Positions 15,370 to 26,591 of a stretch of DNA of 58,262 bases are shown piece by piece. The notes beneath the pieces were generated by a model. That model was not told the origin of the DNA and ran no database searches. It was given only the letters and a program-made list of their open reading frames with translations. Both the position numbers and the translations under genes were made by a program. This DNA is from Halogeometricum pallidum JCM 14848 (lineage in GTDB: Archaea > Halobacteriota > Halobacteria > Halobacteriales > Haloferacaceae): assembly GCF_000337095.1 (NCBI RefSeq), contig NZ_AOIV01000026.1, positions 1-58,262 on the forward strand, given 5' to 3'. How positions within the stretch are numbered: position 1 is the first letter of the stretch; each line of letters starts with the position of its first letter.

Positions 15370-16937
15370 ACCGACAAGACCGACGCGAAGTCTCGCGGCA
15401 GTACTTCTCGCAGGAACGGCTTGCAGAGCACCACTTCCGCTCGTTCAACAACTTCCTCGAACGCGGCATGCAGGAAGTCGTGACCGAGAAGGAGACCATC
15501 GACACGGACATCGGCGACAAGGAGGGCGAGGAACCCGTCTTCGTCGAACTCGGGGACATCCGGGTCGAGACCCCTCGCGTCCGCGAGGCCGACGGCTCCG
15601 AGGAACTCCTGTTCCCGCAGGAGGCGCGCCTCCGCAACATCACCTACGCCGCGCCGGTGTTCATGGAGATGTCCATCGTCCGCGGCGGCGAGGAGGAAGA
15701 GGAGGTCGTCGTCGACACGACGGAGACGAAGGTGGGTCGGATGCCCATCATGGTCGGCTCCTCGAAGTGTAACATCAGCGGCCTCTCCGACGAGGACCTC
15801 GTCGAAATCGGCGAGGACCCCGTCGACCCCGGCGGTTATTTCATCGTCAACGGCTCCGAGCGGGTGCTGATGACGTCCGAGGACCTCGCGCCCAACAAGA
15901 TTCTCGCCGAGTACGACACGAAGTACGGCGACGAGATTCAGGTGGCCAAGACGTTCAGCCAGCGCCGCGGCTACCGCGCGCTGGTGCTCTGTGAACGCAA
16001 CCGCGAGGGCATCCTCGAAGTATCGTTCCCCTCGGTGTCGGGCAGCGTCGAGTTCGTTACGCTCGTCCGCGCCCTCGGACTCGAATCCGACGAGGAGATC
16101 GTCCACCGCGTCTCCGACGACCCGGAGATTGTCAAGTTCATGCTGGAGAACCTCGAGGAGGCCGAGGTGCAGACGGAGGCCGAGGCCATCGAGACGCTCG
16201 GCAAGCGCGTCGCCAGCGGACAGGGCAAGAACTACCAGCTCAAGCGGGCGAACTACGTCATCGACCGCTACCTCCTGCCGCACCTCCACGAGGACGGCGT
16301 CGAGGAGGAGGACGTGCGCATCAACAAGGCGTTCTACCTCTGCCGCATGGCCGAGGCGTGCTTCGAACTCGCCCTCCAGCGCCGCGACTCCGACGACAAG
16401 GACCACTATGCCAACAAGCGCCTCAAGGTGTCGGGCGACCTGATGAAGGACCTGTTCCGGACGGCGCTGAACAAGCTGGCGCGCGACGTGAAGTACCAGC
16501 TCGAACGCGCGAACATGCGGAACCGTCAGCTGACGGTCAACACCGTCGTCCGCTCCGACGTGCTGACCGAGCGCCTCGAGCACCCCATCGCCACGGGGAA
16601 CTGGGTGGGCGGTCGCTCGGGCGTCTCGCAGTTGGTCGACCGGACCGACTACATGGGGGTTCTCTCTCACCTGCGCCGCCTCCGCAGTCCGCTCTCGCGG
16701 AGCCAGCCGCACTTCGAGGCCCGCGACCTGCACGCGACTCAGTGGGGTCGCATCTGCCCCTCCGAGACCCCGGAGGGACCGAACTGCGGGCTCGTGAAGA
16801 ACTTCGCGCAGGCGATGGAGCTCTCGCAGAACATCGAGGACGAACAGGGACTCAAACGTGAACTGGCGTCGATGGGGGTCGAGGGCATCCCCGGCATCGA
16901 GGGACCGAACCCCACCAACACGCCCGCGGACGACTAA
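15366..16937 (+). CDS. rpoB2: DNA-directed RNA polymerase subunit B''
   Basis: A 523-residue N-terminal half of the second-largest RNA polymerase subunit (equivalent to the first half of Rpb2). It is split from B' as usual in halophiles and methanogens. Recognisable blocks are [22 protein letters not shown], the RPB2-type lobe segments, and the C-terminal [20 protein letters not shown]. It overlaps rpoH and is followed after 3 bases by rpoB'. The length is normal. Confidence 0.97.
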   Translation: MNRQDRREVSRQYFSQERLAEHHFRSFNNFLERGMQEVVTEKETIDTDIGDKEGEEPVFVELGDIRVETPRVREADGSEELLFPQEARLRNITYAAPVFMEMSIVRGGEEEEEVVVDTTETKVGRMPIMVGSSKCNISGLSDEDLVEIGEDPVDPGGYFIVNGSERVLMTSEDLAPNKILAEYDTKYGDEIQVAKTFSQRRGYRALVLCERNREGILEVSFPSVSGSVEFVTLVRALGLESDEEIVHRVSDDPEIVKFMLENLEEAEVQTEAEAIETLGKRVASGQGKNYQLKRANYVIDRYLLPHLHEDGVEEEDVRINKAFYLCRMAEACFELALQRRDSDDKDHYANKRLKVSGDLMKDLFRTALNKLARDVKYQLERANMRNRQLTVNTVVRSDVLTERLEHPIATGNWVGGRSGVSQLVDRTDYMGVLSHLRRLRSPLSRSQPHFEARDLHATQWGRICPSETPEGPNCGLVKNFAQAMELSQNIEDEQGLKRELASMGVEGIPGIEGPNPTNTPADD

Positions 16938-16940
16938 TAC

Positions 16941-18773
16941 ATGGCTCAGACACAGCAACGCGAAGCGAAGGTGTACGTCAACGGAAGCCTGGTCGGGACG
17001 CATCCCGACCCCGAACAGCTCGCAGACCAGATTCGAGAGGCCCGCCGCCGCGGCGACGTGAGCGAGATGGTGAACGTCTCCGTGAAGGGGCGCACCCGTG
17101 AGGTCATCATCAACGCCGACGCCGGCCGCGCCCGCCGTCCCCTCATCGTCGTCGAGGACGGCGAACCCCTCCTCACCGACGAGGAGATAGAGGCCGTCAG
17201 AAACGACGAGGTGTCCTTCGAGGACCTCGTCGAACGCGGCTACATCGAATTCATCGACGCCGAGGAGGAAGAGGACATCTACGTCGCCGTCGACGAGGAC
17301 GACCTGAACGAGGACCACACGCACCTCGAAATCGACCCGCAGCTCATCTTCGGTATCGGCGCCGGGATGATTCCCTACCCCGAGCACAACGCCAGCCCGC
17401 GCATCACGATGGGCGCGGGGATGATGAAGCAGTCGCTCGGACTGCCGTCGGCGAACTACCGCATCCGCCCGGACACGCGTCAGCACCTCCTGCACTACCC
17501 GCAACTGTCGATGGTGAAGACGCAGACGACCGAGCAGATCGGATTCGACGAACGGCCCGCAGCGCAGAACTTCACCGTCGCCGTGATGAGCTACGAGGGG
17601 TTCAACATCGAGGACGCTCTCGTCATGAACAAGGGCTCCGTCGACCGCGCGATGGCCCGCTCGCACTTCTTCCGGACCTACGAGGGCGAGGAACGCCGCT
17701 ACCCCGGTGGACAGGAGGACCGATTCGAGGTCCCCAGTCAGGACGTCCGCGGTGCTCGCGGTGAGGACGCGTACAACCACCTCGACGAGGACGGCCTCGT
17801 CAACCCCGAGACGGTCGTCGACGAGAACAGCGTCCTCCTCGGGAAGACCTCTCCTCCCAGATTCCTCGAAGAGCCGGACGACATGGGCGGCCTCTCACCG
17901 CAGAAGCGCCGCGAGACGTCCGTCACGATGCGCTCCGGCGAGTCCGGGGTCGTCGACACCGTCACCCTGATGGAAGGCGAGGACGGCTCCAAGCTGGCGA
18001 AGGTCTCCGTCCGGGACCAGCGGGTCCCCGAACTCGGCGACAAGTTCGCGTCCCGCCACGGACAGAAGGGCGTCGTCGGCCACCTCGCGCCGCAGGAGGA
18101 CATGCCGTTCACCGCGGACGGCGTCGTCCCCGACCTGGTGCTCAACCCGCACGCGCTGCCGTCGCGCATGACGGTCGGTCACGTGCTGGAGATGCTCGGC
18201 GGAAAGGTCGGTGCCCTCGAGGGCCGCCGCGTCGACGGCACCGCCTTCCAGGGCGAGGACGAGGAGGAACTCCGTGGCGCACTCGAAGAGCACGGGTTCG
18301 AGTCCTCCGGGAAGGAGGTCATGTACTCCGGCGTCACCGGCGAGAAGATCGAGGCCGAGATATTCGTCGGTATCATCTTCTACCACAAGCTGTACCACAT
18401 GGTGAGCAACAAGCTGCACGCCCGTTCGCGCGGGCCGGTGCAGGTTCTCACCCGTCAGCCGACCGAGGGTCGCGCCCGCGAGGGCGGACTCCGGCTGGGC
18501 GAGATGGAGCGCGACACCGTCATCGGGCACGGCGCCGCGATGGTCCTGCAGGAGCGCCTGCTCGACTCCTCCGACAAGGAGAAGGTGTACGTCTCCGCGG
18601 ACACCGGAATGGTCGCCGTCGAGGACCGCGACCAGCGCCGCATCTACGACCCCGTCACCGGCGACGAGGACAACATCCACGAGATAGAGATCAGCTACGC
18701 GTTCAAGCTACTGCTGGACGAGATGATAGCGCTCGGCATCCGACCGCGCCTGAACCTCGAGGACGCAGTCTAA
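16941..18773 (+). CDS. rpoB1: DNA-directed RNA polymerase subunit B' (no C-terminal zinc-ribbon cysteines)
   Basis: A 610-residue C-terminal half of the second-largest subunit. It contains catalytic-site and hybrid-binding segments: [15 protein letters not shown]-like [46 protein letters not shown] and [11 protein letters not shown]. Archaeal and eukaryotic homologues end in a clamp zinc ribbon (CxxC...CxxC). Here the expected cysteine positions are S552, T555, D570 and T573 (YVSADTG and YDPVTG), and I find no cysteine anywhere in the protein. The rest of the C-terminus ([10 protein letters not shown]) is intact, so this is substitution rather than truncation. Confidence 0.96.
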   Translation: MAQTQQREAKVYVNGSLVGTHPDPEQLADQIREARRRGDVSEMVNVSVKGRTREVIINADAGRARRPLIVVEDGEPLLTDEEIEAVRNDEVSFEDLVERGYIEFIDAEEEEDIYVAVDEDDLNEDHTHLEIDPQLIFGIGAGMIPYPEHNASPRITMGAGMMKQSLGLPSANYRIRPDTRQHLLHYPQLSMVKTQTTEQIGFDERPAAQNFTVAVMSYEGFNIEDALVMNKGSVDRAMARSHFFRTYEGEERRYPGGQEDRFEVPSQDVRGARGEDAYNHLDEDGLVNPETVVDENSVLLGKTSPPRFLEEPDDMGGLSPQKRRETSVTMRSGESGVVDTVTLMEGEDGSKLAKVSVRDQRVPELGDKFASRHGQKGVVGHLAPQEDMPFTADGVVPDLVLNPHALPSRMTVGHVLEMLGGKVGALEGRRVDGTAFQGEDEEELRGALEEHGFESSGKEVMYSGVTGEKIEAEIFVGIIFYHKLYHMVSNKLHARSRGPVQVLTRQPTEGRAREGGLRLGEMERDTVIGHGAAMVLQERLLDSSDKEKVYVSADTGMVAVEDRDQRRIYDPVTGDEDNIHEIEISYAFKLLLDEMIALGIRPRLNLEDAV

Positions 18774-18782
18774 CCCACAACA

Positions 18783-21719
18783 ATGTCAATGCAGACACCG
18801 AAGGAGATCGGGGCCATCCAGTTCGGGCTGATGGACCCGGAGACGTACCGAGATATGTCCGCGACGAAGGTCATCACCGCGGACACCTACGACGACGACG
18901 GCTACCCAATCGACATGGGGCTGATGGACCCCCGCCTCGGCGTCATCGACCCGGGACTCGAGTGTCGGACCTGCGGGTCCCACTCGGGGTCGTGTAACGG
19001 GCACTTCGGTCACATCGAACTGGCCGCGCCCGTCATCCACGTCGGCTTCACGAAGCTCATCCGCCGTCTCCTGCGCTCGACGTGCCGGGAGTGCGGTCGC
19101 CTCTCGCTGACCGACGAGGAGTCCGAGGAGTTCCGCAGCGGTCTCACCCGCACGGAGGAACTCGGCGACGACTGGACGGACGTGCTGAAGTCGGCGGTCC
19201 GGCAGGCGCGGAAGGCCAAGCGCTGCCCGCACTGCGGCGCCCCCCAGCACGACATCAAGCACGAGAAGCCCACCACCTACTACGAGGTGCAGGACGTGCT
19301 CGCGGGCGACTTCTCCGAGCGCATCGCCGAGGCGATGCAACCCGACGAGGACGAGGAGGACGACGCGGGCATCGCTCCCGCGACGCTCGCCGACGAGACG
19401 GGTATCGCGCTCCAGCGCGTCAACCAGATCCTCTCCGGGGAGTTCCGACCGGTTGGCGACGACCGCAAGAAACTGGAGAAGGCGCTGGACGTGGACCTGA
19501 CCGAAGAGGACATGAACAAGCTGATGCCCTCGGATATCCGCGACTGGTTCGAGGACATCCCGGACGAGGACATCGTCACCCTCGGCGTCGACCCCTCGCG
19601 GGCGCGCCCCGAGTGGATGATTCTGACCGTCCTCCCCGTCCCGCCGGTGACGGCTCGTCCCTCGATTACGCTGGACAACGGCCAGCGCTCCGAGGACGAC
19701 CTGACCCACAAGCTGGTCGACATCATCCGCATCAACCAGCGGTTCATGGAGAACCGCGAGGCCGGCGCCCCGCAACTCATCATCGAGGACCTGTGGGAAC
19801 TGCTGCAGTACCACGTGACGACGTTCATCGACAACGAGATTTCGGGCACGCCGCCGGCGCGGCACCGCTCCGGCCGCCCGCTGAAGACGCTCAGCCAGCG
19901 GCTGAAGGGCAAGGAGGGTCGCTTCCGCGGCTCCCTGTCCGGGAAGCGCGTGAACTTCTCCGCGCGGACCGTCATCTCGCCGGACCCGACGCTGTCGCTG
20001 AACGAAGTGGGCGTCCCCGAACGCGTCGCCCGCGAGATGACGCAGACGATGAACGTCACGCAGCGGAATCTCGAGCAGGCCCAGCAGTTCGTCCGTCACG
20101 GCCCCGAGGGTCACCCCGGCGCCAACTACGTCAAGCGACCGGACGGCCGCCGCCTGAAGGTCACCGAGAAGAACTGCGAGGAACTCGCCGAGAAGGTCGA
20201 GGCCGGGTGGGAGGTCAACCGCCACCTCATCGACGGCGACATCATCATCTTCAACCGACAGCCGTCGCTGCACCGGATGTCCATCATGGCCCACGAGGTG
20301 GTTGTGATGCCGTACAAGACGTTCCGGCTCAACACCGTCGTCTGTCCCCCGTACAACGCCGACTTCGACGGGGACGAGATGAACATGCACGCCCTCCAGA
20401 CGGAGGAGGCCCGCGCCGAGGCACGCGTCCTCATGCGCGTGCAGGAGCAGATTCTCAGCCCGCGCTTCGGGCAGAACATCATCGGCGCGATTCAGGACCA
20501 CATCTCCGGGACGTACCTGCTGACGAACGGCAACCCGCACTTCTCGGAGACGCAGGCGCTCGACCTGCTCCGCGCGACGAGCATCGACACGCTTCCCGAA
20601 CCCGCGGGCGAGGAAGCGGACGGCCGACCGTACTGGACCGGTCGACAGTTGTTCAGCGAACTCCTCCCCGACGACCTGAACCTCGAGTTCACCTCCTCGA
20701 CGGGCGAGGACGTCGTCATCGAGGACGGCCAGTTGCTCGAGGGGACCATCGACGAGGACGCCGTCGGCGCGTTCGGCGGCGAAGTCGTGGACACGCTGGC
20801 GAAGGTCTATTCGAAGACCCGCGCCCGGGTGTTCATCAACGAGGTCGCCTCGCTGGCGATGCGCGCCATCATGCACTTCGGGTTCTCCATCGGTATCGAC
20901 GACGAGTCGATTCCGGCGGAGGCCAACGAGCAGGTCGACGAGGCCATCCAGAGCGCCTACGACCGCGTGCAGGAGCTCATCGACATCTACGAGGCCGACG
21001 AACTGGAGTCGCTGCCGGGGCGCACCGTCGACGAGACGCTGGAGATGAAGATCATGCAGCAGCTCGGCAAGGCGCGTGACTCCGCCGGCGAAATCGCCGA
21101 CGACCACTTCACCGACGACAACCCGGCCGTCGTCATGGCGCGGTCGGGCGCCCGAGGGTCGATGCTGAACCTCACGCAGATGGCCGGCTGCGTCGGCCAG
21201 CAGGCCGTTCGCGGCGAGCGCATCAACCGCGGCTACGAGGGACGCACCCTCAGCCACTACCAGGAGGACGACCTCTCCGCCGAGGCCCACGGCTTCGTGG
21301 AGAACTCCTATCGGGGCGGTCTGACGCCGACGGAGTTCTTCTTCCACGCGATGGGTGGCCGCGAAGGGCTGGTCGACACGGCGGTCCGTACCTCGAAGTC
21401 CGGATACCTCCAGCGTCGCCTCATCAACGCGCTGACCGAACTGGAGGCGCAGTACGACGGCACCGTCCGCGACACCTCGGGCACCATCGTGCAGTTCGAG
21501 TTCGGCGAGGACGGCACCTCGCCGGTGAAGGTGTCCTCGAACGAGAAGGACGGTATCGACGTCGAGAACATCGCCGACCGCGTCCTCGACTCCGAGTTCG
21601 CCTCCGAGGAGGAGAAAGACCGGTTCCTCGGCCGCCGCGAACCGCCGACGAACCTCTCGGAGTACGCCGGTCCGGGTCTCGACAAGGCGCAGAGCCCGGA
21701 GGTGCAGTCGGATGACTGA
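18783..21719 (+). CDS. rpoA1: DNA-directed RNA polymerase subunit A'
   Basis: A 978-residue N-terminal two-thirds of the largest subunit. The catalytic Mg-binding motif NADFDGD is at residues 525-531. The N-terminal zinc sites are present ([17 protein letters not shown] and CRECGRL with RCPHCGAP). The bridge/trigger entry segment with [21 protein letters not shown] lies near the C-terminus. An acidic insertion (about residues 185-240, DEDEEDD) is typical of halophiles. No intein is present. It overlaps rpoA'' by 8 nt. A second ATG two codons later (18789) is a possible alternative start. Confidence 0.97.
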   Translation: MSMQTPKEIGAIQFGLMDPETYRDMSATKVITADTYDDDGYPIDMGLMDPRLGVIDPGLECRTCGSHSGSCNGHFGHIELAAPVIHVGFTKLIRRLLRSTCRECGRLSLTDEESEEFRSGLTRTEELGDDWTDVLKSAVRQARKAKRCPHCGAPQHDIKHEKPTTYYEVQDVLAGDFSERIAEAMQPDEDEEDDAGIAPATLADETGIALQRVNQILSGEFRPVGDDRKKLEKALDVDLTEEDMNKLMPSDIRDWFEDIPDEDIVTLGVDPSRARPEWMILTVLPVPPVTARPSITLDNGQRSEDDLTHKLVDIIRINQRFMENREAGAPQLIIEDLWELLQYHVTTFIDNEISGTPPARHRSGRPLKTLSQRLKGKEGRFRGSLSGKRVNFSARTVISPDPTLSLNEVGVPERVAREMTQTMNVTQRNLEQAQQFVRHGPEGHPGANYVKRPDGRRLKVTEKNCEELAEKVEAGWEVNRHLIDGDIIIFNRQPSLHRMSIMAHEVVVMPYKTFRLNTVVCPPYNADFDGDEMNMHALQTEEARAEARVLMRVQEQILSPRFGQNIIGAIQDHISGTYLLTNGNPHFSETQALDLLRATSIDTLPEPAGEEADGRPYWTGRQLFSELLPDDLNLEFTSSTGEDVVIEDGQLLEGTIDEDAVGAFGGEVVDTLAKVYSKTRARVFINEVASLAMRAIMHFGFSIGIDDESIPAEANEQVDEAIQSAYDRVQELIDIYEADELESLPGRTVDETLEMKIMQQLGKARDSAGEIADDHFTDDNPAVVMARSGARGSMLNLTQMAGCVGQQAVRGERINRGYEGRTLSHYQEDDLSAEAHGFVENSYRGGLTPTEFFFHAMGGREGLVDTAVRTSKSGYLQRRLINALTELEAQYDGTVRDTSGTIVQFEFGEDGTSPVKVSSNEKDGIDVENIADRVLDSEFASEEEKDRFLGRREPPTNLSEYAGPGLDKAQSPEVQSDD

Positions 21720-22953
21720 GTACGAACACGTTAGCGAGGATATCGAGGCGCTCGTCGAGGACCGCGACATCCCCCGGCGACTGAAGCTCGATATCTACGA
21801 GACTATCGAGAAGCGCGAGGGCGTCTCGCCCGACCGCGCCGACGAGATAGCGCAGGCCGTCGAGGCGCGCTATCACGACACCCGCGTCGACCCGCTCGAC
21901 CCCGTCGGCACCGTCTCCGCGCAGTCCATCGGGGAACCGGGGACGCAGATGACAATGAACACGTTCCACTACGCCGGCGTCGCCGAAATCGACGTGACGC
22001 AGGGGCTGCCGCGCCTCATCGAACTGGTTGACGCGCGGAAGACGCCCGACACGCCGATGATGACCGTCTTCCTCGAGGGCGAGTACGCGACCGAACGCGA
22101 ACGCGCCCACGAGGTGGTGTGGTCGATGGAAGCGACGAAGATACTCGCTCTCGGCGACGTGTCGACGAACGTCGCCGACATGGTCGTCCGCATCGACCTG
22201 AACGAGGAGACGCTGTTGGAGCGGTGGCCCACGGTGGACAACGTCGACACCATCGCCCAGGAGATAGCCGAGACCATCGAGGACGCCCTCGGCGTCGCCA
22301 CGCAGCGTTCGGGCACCGTCGTGGAGTTCGGCCCCGAGTCGCCGAGTTACCGCCGCCTCCTGCAGTTGGTCGAGGAACTGCGGGACATCGTCTTCAAGGG
22401 CATCGAGGAGGTCACCCGCGTCGTCATCCGCAAGGAAGACAACGAGGAGACCGACGGCGAGGAGTTCGTCCTCTACACCGAGGGGTCGGCGTTCGGCGAC
22501 GCTCTCGCCATCGAGGGCGTCGACGCCTCGCGCACGACGAGTAACAACATCCACGAGATATACCGCAACCTCGGGGTCGAGGCGGCCCGCGAGTCGATCA
22601 TCGACGAGACGATGAACACCCTACGCGAGCAGGGTCTCGACGACGTGAACGTCCGGCACCTGATGCTCGTCGCGGACATCATGACGAACCGCGGCGAGAT
22701 AGAGTCCATCGGTCGGCACGGCATCTCGGGGTCGAAAGACTCCGTGCTCGCCCGCGCGGCGTTCGAGGTGACGGTGAACCACCTGCTCGACGCCGCCGTC
22801 CACGGCGAGGAGGACGACCTCGACGGCATCATCGAGAACGTCATCGTCGGCAAACCGATAGCGACCGGCACCGGCGACGTGGACCTCCGCATGGGCTCCA
22901 TCGAAGCGCCGACGGAATCGGACGCACCCGCGCCGGAACCCTCGGACGACTGA
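21712..22953 (+). CDS. rpoA2: DNA-directed RNA polymerase subunit A''
   Basis: A 413-residue C-terminal part of the largest subunit, carrying the end of the trigger loop ([40 protein letters not shown]) and the jaw/cleft domain ([19 protein letters not shown]). It starts inside the end of rpoA', so translation is coupled. The C-terminal extension [15 protein letters not shown] is acidic and probably disordered. Confidence 0.97.
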   Translation: MTEYEHVSEDIEALVEDRDIPRRLKLDIYETIEKREGVSPDRADEIAQAVEARYHDTRVDPLDPVGTVSAQSIGEPGTQMTMNTFHYAGVAEIDVTQGLPRLIELVDARKTPDTPMMTVFLEGEYATERERAHEVVWSMEATKILALGDVSTNVADMVVRIDLNEETLLERWPTVDNVDTIAQEIAETIEDALGVATQRSGTVVEFGPESPSYRRLLQLVEELRDIVFKGIEEVTRVVIRKEDNEETDGEEFVLYTEGSAFGDALAIEGVDASRTTSNNIHEIYRNLGVEAARESIIDETMNTLREQGLDDVNVRHLMLVADIMTNRGEIESIGRHGISGSKDSVLARAAFEVTVNHLLDAAVHGEEDDLDGIIENVIVGKPIATGTGDVDLRMGSIEAPTESDAPAPEPSDD

Positions 22954-22956
22954 CGG

Positions 22957-23376
22957 ATGACGGTCACGCTGTCGGACACGGCGCGACAGTTCATCGCCCT
23001 CTTCGAAGACGAGACCGACGCGGTCGCGCGGGACTGTCTCGTGTTCGAGGACCGCGTGGTCATCCTGGTCGCCGCGGGGCAGATGGGACAGGCCATCGGT
23101 CCGCGGGGACAGCACGTCCACGCCGTCGAGGAGAAACTCGGTCGCTCGGTCGAACTCATCGAGGACGCCGACACCACGGAGGCGTTCGTCGCGAGCATGC
23201 TCGCGCCCGCCGCCGTCCGGCACGTGACCGTCTCCGAGCAGAACGACCGCGTCGCGTACGTCGAAGTCGCCGACGAGGACCGCGGCGTCGCCATCGGCAA
23301 GGACGGAAAGAACATCGAGACGGCCCGGACGCTCGCCGAACGGCACCACGGCATCGACGACATCCAGTTGACCTGA
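22957..23376 (+). CDS. nusA: NusA-like transcription termination/antitermination factor
   Basis: A 139-residue archaeal NusA-type protein made of two KH RNA-binding domains, without the bacterial N-terminal and S1 domains. The KH GxxG loops are GPRGQHV (about residues 48-54) and GKDGKNI (about 111-117). It follows rpoA'' after 3 bases, its conserved place in the archaeal rpo operon. It probably binds nascent RNA together with polymerase. Confidence 0.93.
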   Translation: MTVTLSDTARQFIALFEDETDAVARDCLVFEDRVVILVAAGQMGQAIGPRGQHVHAVEEKLGRSVELIEDADTTEAFVASMLAPAAVRHVTVSEQNDRVAYVEVADEDRGVAIGKDGKNIETARTLAERHHGIDDIQLT

Positions 23377-23451
23377 CATCCGGCTCACGGGGTCGGCTGC
23401 CGGCGGCCCCGAGGCACTTCCGTTTGGCCCCCGAACCGACGAGCGACCGCA

Positions 23452-24312
23452 ATGTTCGCCGCCCCGTTCGACCAGTTCGCCTCGCTCGTCTCGACGCTCG
23501 ACCCGGCCGTCCGCCGGGCGCTCGCCGCCGTCGGCGTGTTCGTCCTGGTCTCGCTCGCCGGACGACTGCTCGTCGTTCCGGCCGCCACTCGCGTCGTGCG
23601 CCGACGAAACCGCGAGAACCCGACGATTCAGGAAGCGACCGATCTCTACCTTCGAATCGCCGTCCTCGTCGCCGCCGTCGTCGCGGCCGTCATCGCGGCG
23701 GGGTACGGTCGCGTGCTGACGCGGTCCGCCCTCGTCGTCGCGGCGGCGACGCTCGTCATCGGCGTCGCCGGACAGGAGGTCGTCGGCAACCTCGTCAGCG
23801 GAATGTTCTTGGTCACCGATCCGAACTTCAACGTCGACGACTACATCGCGTGGAACGAGCGAGAAGGGACCGTCGAGGCCATCGGGTTCCGGACGACGCG
23901 CGTCCGGACAGTCGACAACCGGGAGGTGACCGTCCCGAACACGGAACTCGCCGCCAACCCCGTCGACAGACCGTACAGCCGCAGTCGCGTGCGCGAGACG
24001 ATCCGGCTCCCGTTCGACTACGACGCCGACGTCGACCGGGTCGAGGCGTCGCTCGCCCCCCCACTCGCCGAGATGGACGGTATCCGCGAGGAACCGGCGC
24101 CGTCGGCCACAATCGACGAGTTCGACGCCTCGGCCGTCTGGCTGTCCGTCGTCTACTGGGTGGCGAATCCGATGGAGACGGACGTCCCGACGGTGAACGC
24201 GGACGCGATGGGGCGGATAAAGGCCGTCTGCGACGAGGAGGAACTCCCGCTCGGTCCGCCCGCCTACCAGCACCTCTCCGGCGCCGTCTCGCTGGCGGAC
24301 GCCGAGACGTGA
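23452..24312 (+). CDS. MscS-family mechanosensitive ion channel
   Basis: A 286-residue protein with three N-terminal membrane helices (about residues 22-45, 62-85 and 92-110), then the conserved pore-to-beta-domain stretch GVAGQEVVGNLVSGMFLVTDPNFNVDDYI and the MscS beta barrel with TVEAIGFRTTRVRTVDNREVTVPNTEL. It opens under hypo-osmotic stress to release solutes. It interrupts the usual nusA-rpsL adjacency of archaeal rpo operons, in the same direction. The start ATG at 23452 follows nusA by 75 bp. Confidence 0.9.
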   Translation: MFAAPFDQFASLVSTLDPAVRRALAAVGVFVLVSLAGRLLVVPAATRVVRRRNRENPTIQEATDLYLRIAVLVAAVVAAVIAAGYGRVLTRSALVVAAATLVIGVAGQEVVGNLVSGMFLVTDPNFNVDDYIAWNEREGTVEAIGFRTTRVRTVDNREVTVPNTELAANPVDRPYSRSRVRETIRLPFDYDADVDRVEASLAPPLAEMDGIREEPAPSATIDEFDASAVWLSVVYWVANPMETDVPTVNADAMGRIKAVCDEEELPLGPPAYQHLSGAVSLADAET

Positions 24313-24463
24313 CCGGTCGGCGCGACGAGACGGCCTCTCAGCACCGTTCCCGACCTGCGCGGTCCGTAGAAGGCGTAATCCAGGACGAGAAACGGCCTCA
24401 GAACCGTCCTTAGGGGGTGCTAATCGAACCTACGGCCGTTTCGCCGGATTCGAAAAGGGAGGC

Positions 24464-24469
24464 TTAAGT
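24464..24469 (+). promoter_or_regulatory. TATA-like box of rpsL-rpsG
   Basis: TTAAGT centred about 30 nt before the rpsL ATG at 24496. The ribosomal protein pair thus has its own promoter after the mscS insertion and need not rely on read-through from the rpo genes. Confidence 0.55.
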
Positions 24470-24495
24470 AGCTCCGTCGGGAAGTCCGTGTTACT

Positions 24496-24924
24496 ATGGC
24501 GAACGGCAAATACGCCGCGCGCAAACTCAAACAGGACCGGCAGAAGCGACGCTGGTCCGACTCCGAGTACGCGCGCCGCGAACGCGGTCTCCGCAAGAAG
24601 TCCGACCCCCTCGAAGGCGCCCCGCAGGCTCGGGGTATCGTCCTCGAGAAGGTCGGTATCGAGGCAAAGCAGCCGAACTCGGCCATCCGAAAGTGCGTCC
24701 GCGTTCAGCTCATCAAGAACGGAAAGCAGGTCACCGCGTTCTGTCCCGGTGACGGCGCTATCTCCTTTATCGACGAGCACGACGAGGTCACCATCGCCGG
24801 TATCGGCGGGGCGAAGGGCCGCGCGATGGGCGACCTCTCGGGCGTCAACTACAAAGTCGAGAAGGTCAACGGCGTGTCGATGATTGAACTGGTTCGCGGT
24901 AACGCGGAGAAACCCGTCCGATAA
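24496..24924 (+). CDS. rpsL: Ribosomal protein S12
   Basis: A 142-residue uS12 of the archaeal/eukaryotic type (S23e). It forms part of the decoding centre. Hallmarks are the [19 protein letters not shown] start, the conserved loop [14 protein letters not shown] and the C-terminal RGNAEKPVR. The stop overlaps the rpsG start by one base (TAATG). Confidence 0.97.
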   Translation: MANGKYAARKLKQDRQKRRWSDSEYARRERGLRKKSDPLEGAPQARGIVLEKVGIEAKQPNSAIRKCVRVQLIKNGKQVTAFCPGDGAISFIDEHDEVTIAGIGGAKGRAMGDLSGVNYKVEKVNGVSMIELVRGNAEKPVR

Positions 24925-25538
24925 TGTCCGAGAGCGACCAACCCGAGCCGGACGCGCCGGCCGATTCCGAGGAAGCGACGGCGAACGCACAACTGTTCGG
25001 CGTCTGGGACATCGTCGAGATGGAGTACGCCGACCCCTCGACGCAGCGTTACATCAACGTCACGCCCATCGCGCACACGATGGGTCGCCACGCGTCCAAG
25101 CAGTTCAAGAAGTCGGAGATAAGCGTCGTCGAACGTCTCGTCAACCGACTCATGCAGTCGGAGGACAACACGGGCCAAAAGCAGAAGGCGATGAAGATCG
25201 TCAAGGAGGCGTTCGAACTCGTCCACGAGCGCACCGAGGAGAACCCGATTCAGGTGCTCGTCACCGCCGTCGAGAACGCCGCTCCCCGCGAGGAGACGGT
25301 TCGACTCAAGTACGGGGGTATCTCCGTCCCGCAGGCCGTCGACGTCGCCCCTCAGCGCCGCGTCGACCAGGCGCTGAAGTTCATCGCCGACGGCACCGCC
25401 AGCGGCTCCTACAAGTCCACCACGAGCGCCGCCGAAGCGCTCGCCCAGCAACTCGTCGGCGCGTCGAACTACGACGTGCAGACGTACGCCATCAGCCAGA
25501 AGGAAGAGCGCGAACGCGTCGCGGAAGCGGCCCGGTAA
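24924..25538 (+). CDS. rpsG: Ribosomal protein S7
   Basis: A 204-residue uS7 (archaeal S7p/S5e), a primary 16S rRNA binder in the head of the small subunit. Recognisable blocks are TMGRHASKQFKKSEISVVERLVNRLM and GGISVPQAVDVAPQRRVDQAL. The acidic N-terminal 25 residues are a halophilic addition. Its ATG overlaps the rpsL stop. A pyrimidine-rich tract follows the gene. Confidence 0.97.
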   Translation: MSESDQPEPDAPADSEEATANAQLFGVWDIVEMEYADPSTQRYINVTPIAHTMGRHASKQFKKSEISVVERLVNRLMQSEDNTGQKQKAMKIVKEAFELVHERTEENPIQVLVTAVENAAPREETVRLKYGGISVPQAVDVAPQRRVDQALKFIADGTASGSYKSTTSAAEALAQQLVGASNYDVQTYAISQKEERERVAEAAR

Positions 25539-25547
25539 GCGCGCGGA

Positions 25548-25575
25548 TTCTCTCTCTCTTTCGTTTCTCTTTGTC
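25548..25575 (+). terminator. Pyrimidine-rich tract after rpsG
   Basis: A run of C/T with several T clusters directly downstream of rpsG and before the convergent gene. T-rich tracts are the usual archaeal termination signal. No hairpin is needed or seen. Confidence 0.4.
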
Positions 25576-25613
25576 TTCGGTCTCCGTCCACCGATAGCGG
25601 CGTCCGCACGTCT

Positions 25614-26381
25614 TCAGTCGGCCGCCGCGGACCCTCCCGTCCCCGTCCCGACGGCGTACGCTCGCGTCACGTCCACGAGCGCCTTTCGGTAGTCGCTCTC
25701 GGTGGGGTCGGCCGCCAGCGAGCGGAACCGCCGCTTGAAGGCGGGGAGTTCGACGTTCGGCGCGTCGTCGGCGGCGGCGTGGGCTAAGTCGTAGATGCGG
25801 TGGTCGTCGTCTATCAGGTCGTGCCGCTCCACTAAGGCGAGGGCGAACGCCGCGTTGACGGCGGTTATCTCCGGGTCGGCGTCCGCGGTGACGAGGCGGG
25901 AGTCCGGCCACGGCGACGGGCCGGGGTTAGCGGCGACGGCGCGCGCGAGTTCGGATTCGAGAAAGTGGACGAGTTTCTCCGCCGGCGCCAGAGAGAGGGT
26001 GATGTCGTCGGCGTAGATGTCCTTCATGTGATTCGCTATCTGATAGCAGTGCGCGAGCTTCCTGCGCTCGACGGAGTTCCCGGAGAGCGCGAGGTAGAGC
26101 GCCTCCTCGGTCGATTGGACGTGCGAGGCGTGGCGCTCCTCGTTGCGAGCCATGTGGGAGAGTTCGTGGAGGACGAGTTCTCTGGCCATGGCGCTCGTGG
26201 CGGCCTGTCGGGAGATGTTCAGTTCGTGCCTGTCGTCGTAGTGGGCCGCCCACGTTCGCTCGTCGGGGTCGTCGCGAACGGAGACGTGGACGGGTTTCTC
26301 CAAATCGTACTCCGTCTCGAAGAGGTCGACGGCGCTGAGAAACGGATCCGGCGACGGGGACCCGAACAGTCGGATATCCAT
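25614..26381 (-). CDS. Haloarchaeal protein with an HExxH motif (DUF5781-like)
   Basis: A 255-residue soluble protein; I recall similar haloarchaeal proteins under the name DUF5781 but am not certain of the number. Residues 72-76 read HELSH inside [20 protein letters not shown], which fits the zincin HExxH metal site with further His at 84 and 87 as possible third ligands. No signal peptide is present. It starts at the ATG at 26381, divergent from fusA, and lies convergent with rpsG. The function is unknown; a metallopeptidase is possible. Confidence 0.7.
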   Translation of the reverse strand: MDIRLFGSPSPDPFLSAVDLFETEYDLEKPVHVSVRDDPDERTWAAHYDDRHELNISRQAATSAMARELVLHELSHMARNEERHASHVQSTEEALYLALSGNSVERRKLAHCYQIANHMKDIYADDITLSLAPAEKLVHFLESELARAVAANPGPSPWPDSRLVTADADPEITAVNAAFALALVERHDLIDDDHRIYDLAHAAADDAPNVELPAFKRRFRSLAADPTESDYRKALVDVTRAYAVGTGTGGSAAAD

Positions 26382-26591
26382 GCGTATCAATACCACGGAC
26401 TGTGCGACAAAGACTCTTGTGCCGGCGGTCCGCGCCCCCGTGAGGCGGCGTTCGTCGCGGTAACCGTCGCGCTCGCGGGTTCCCGTCGTGGCAAAAAGGG
26501 ACATACCGAGGCGAGAGCGGCGCGCTGGCGGCCGTTTCGCCACCGGCAAAACACTACCCTTTTGACCCTCCTACCAGTACGAATCGGTATA

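Noticed and set aside
14772-17780. A 1002-codon minus-strand frame across the rpo genes
   Set aside because: Antisense to rpoH, rpoB'' and rpoB', which are certain; no recognisable domain.
18783-21719. Intein in RpoA'
   Set aside because: The protein has normal length and the catalytic NADFDGD region is uninterrupted.
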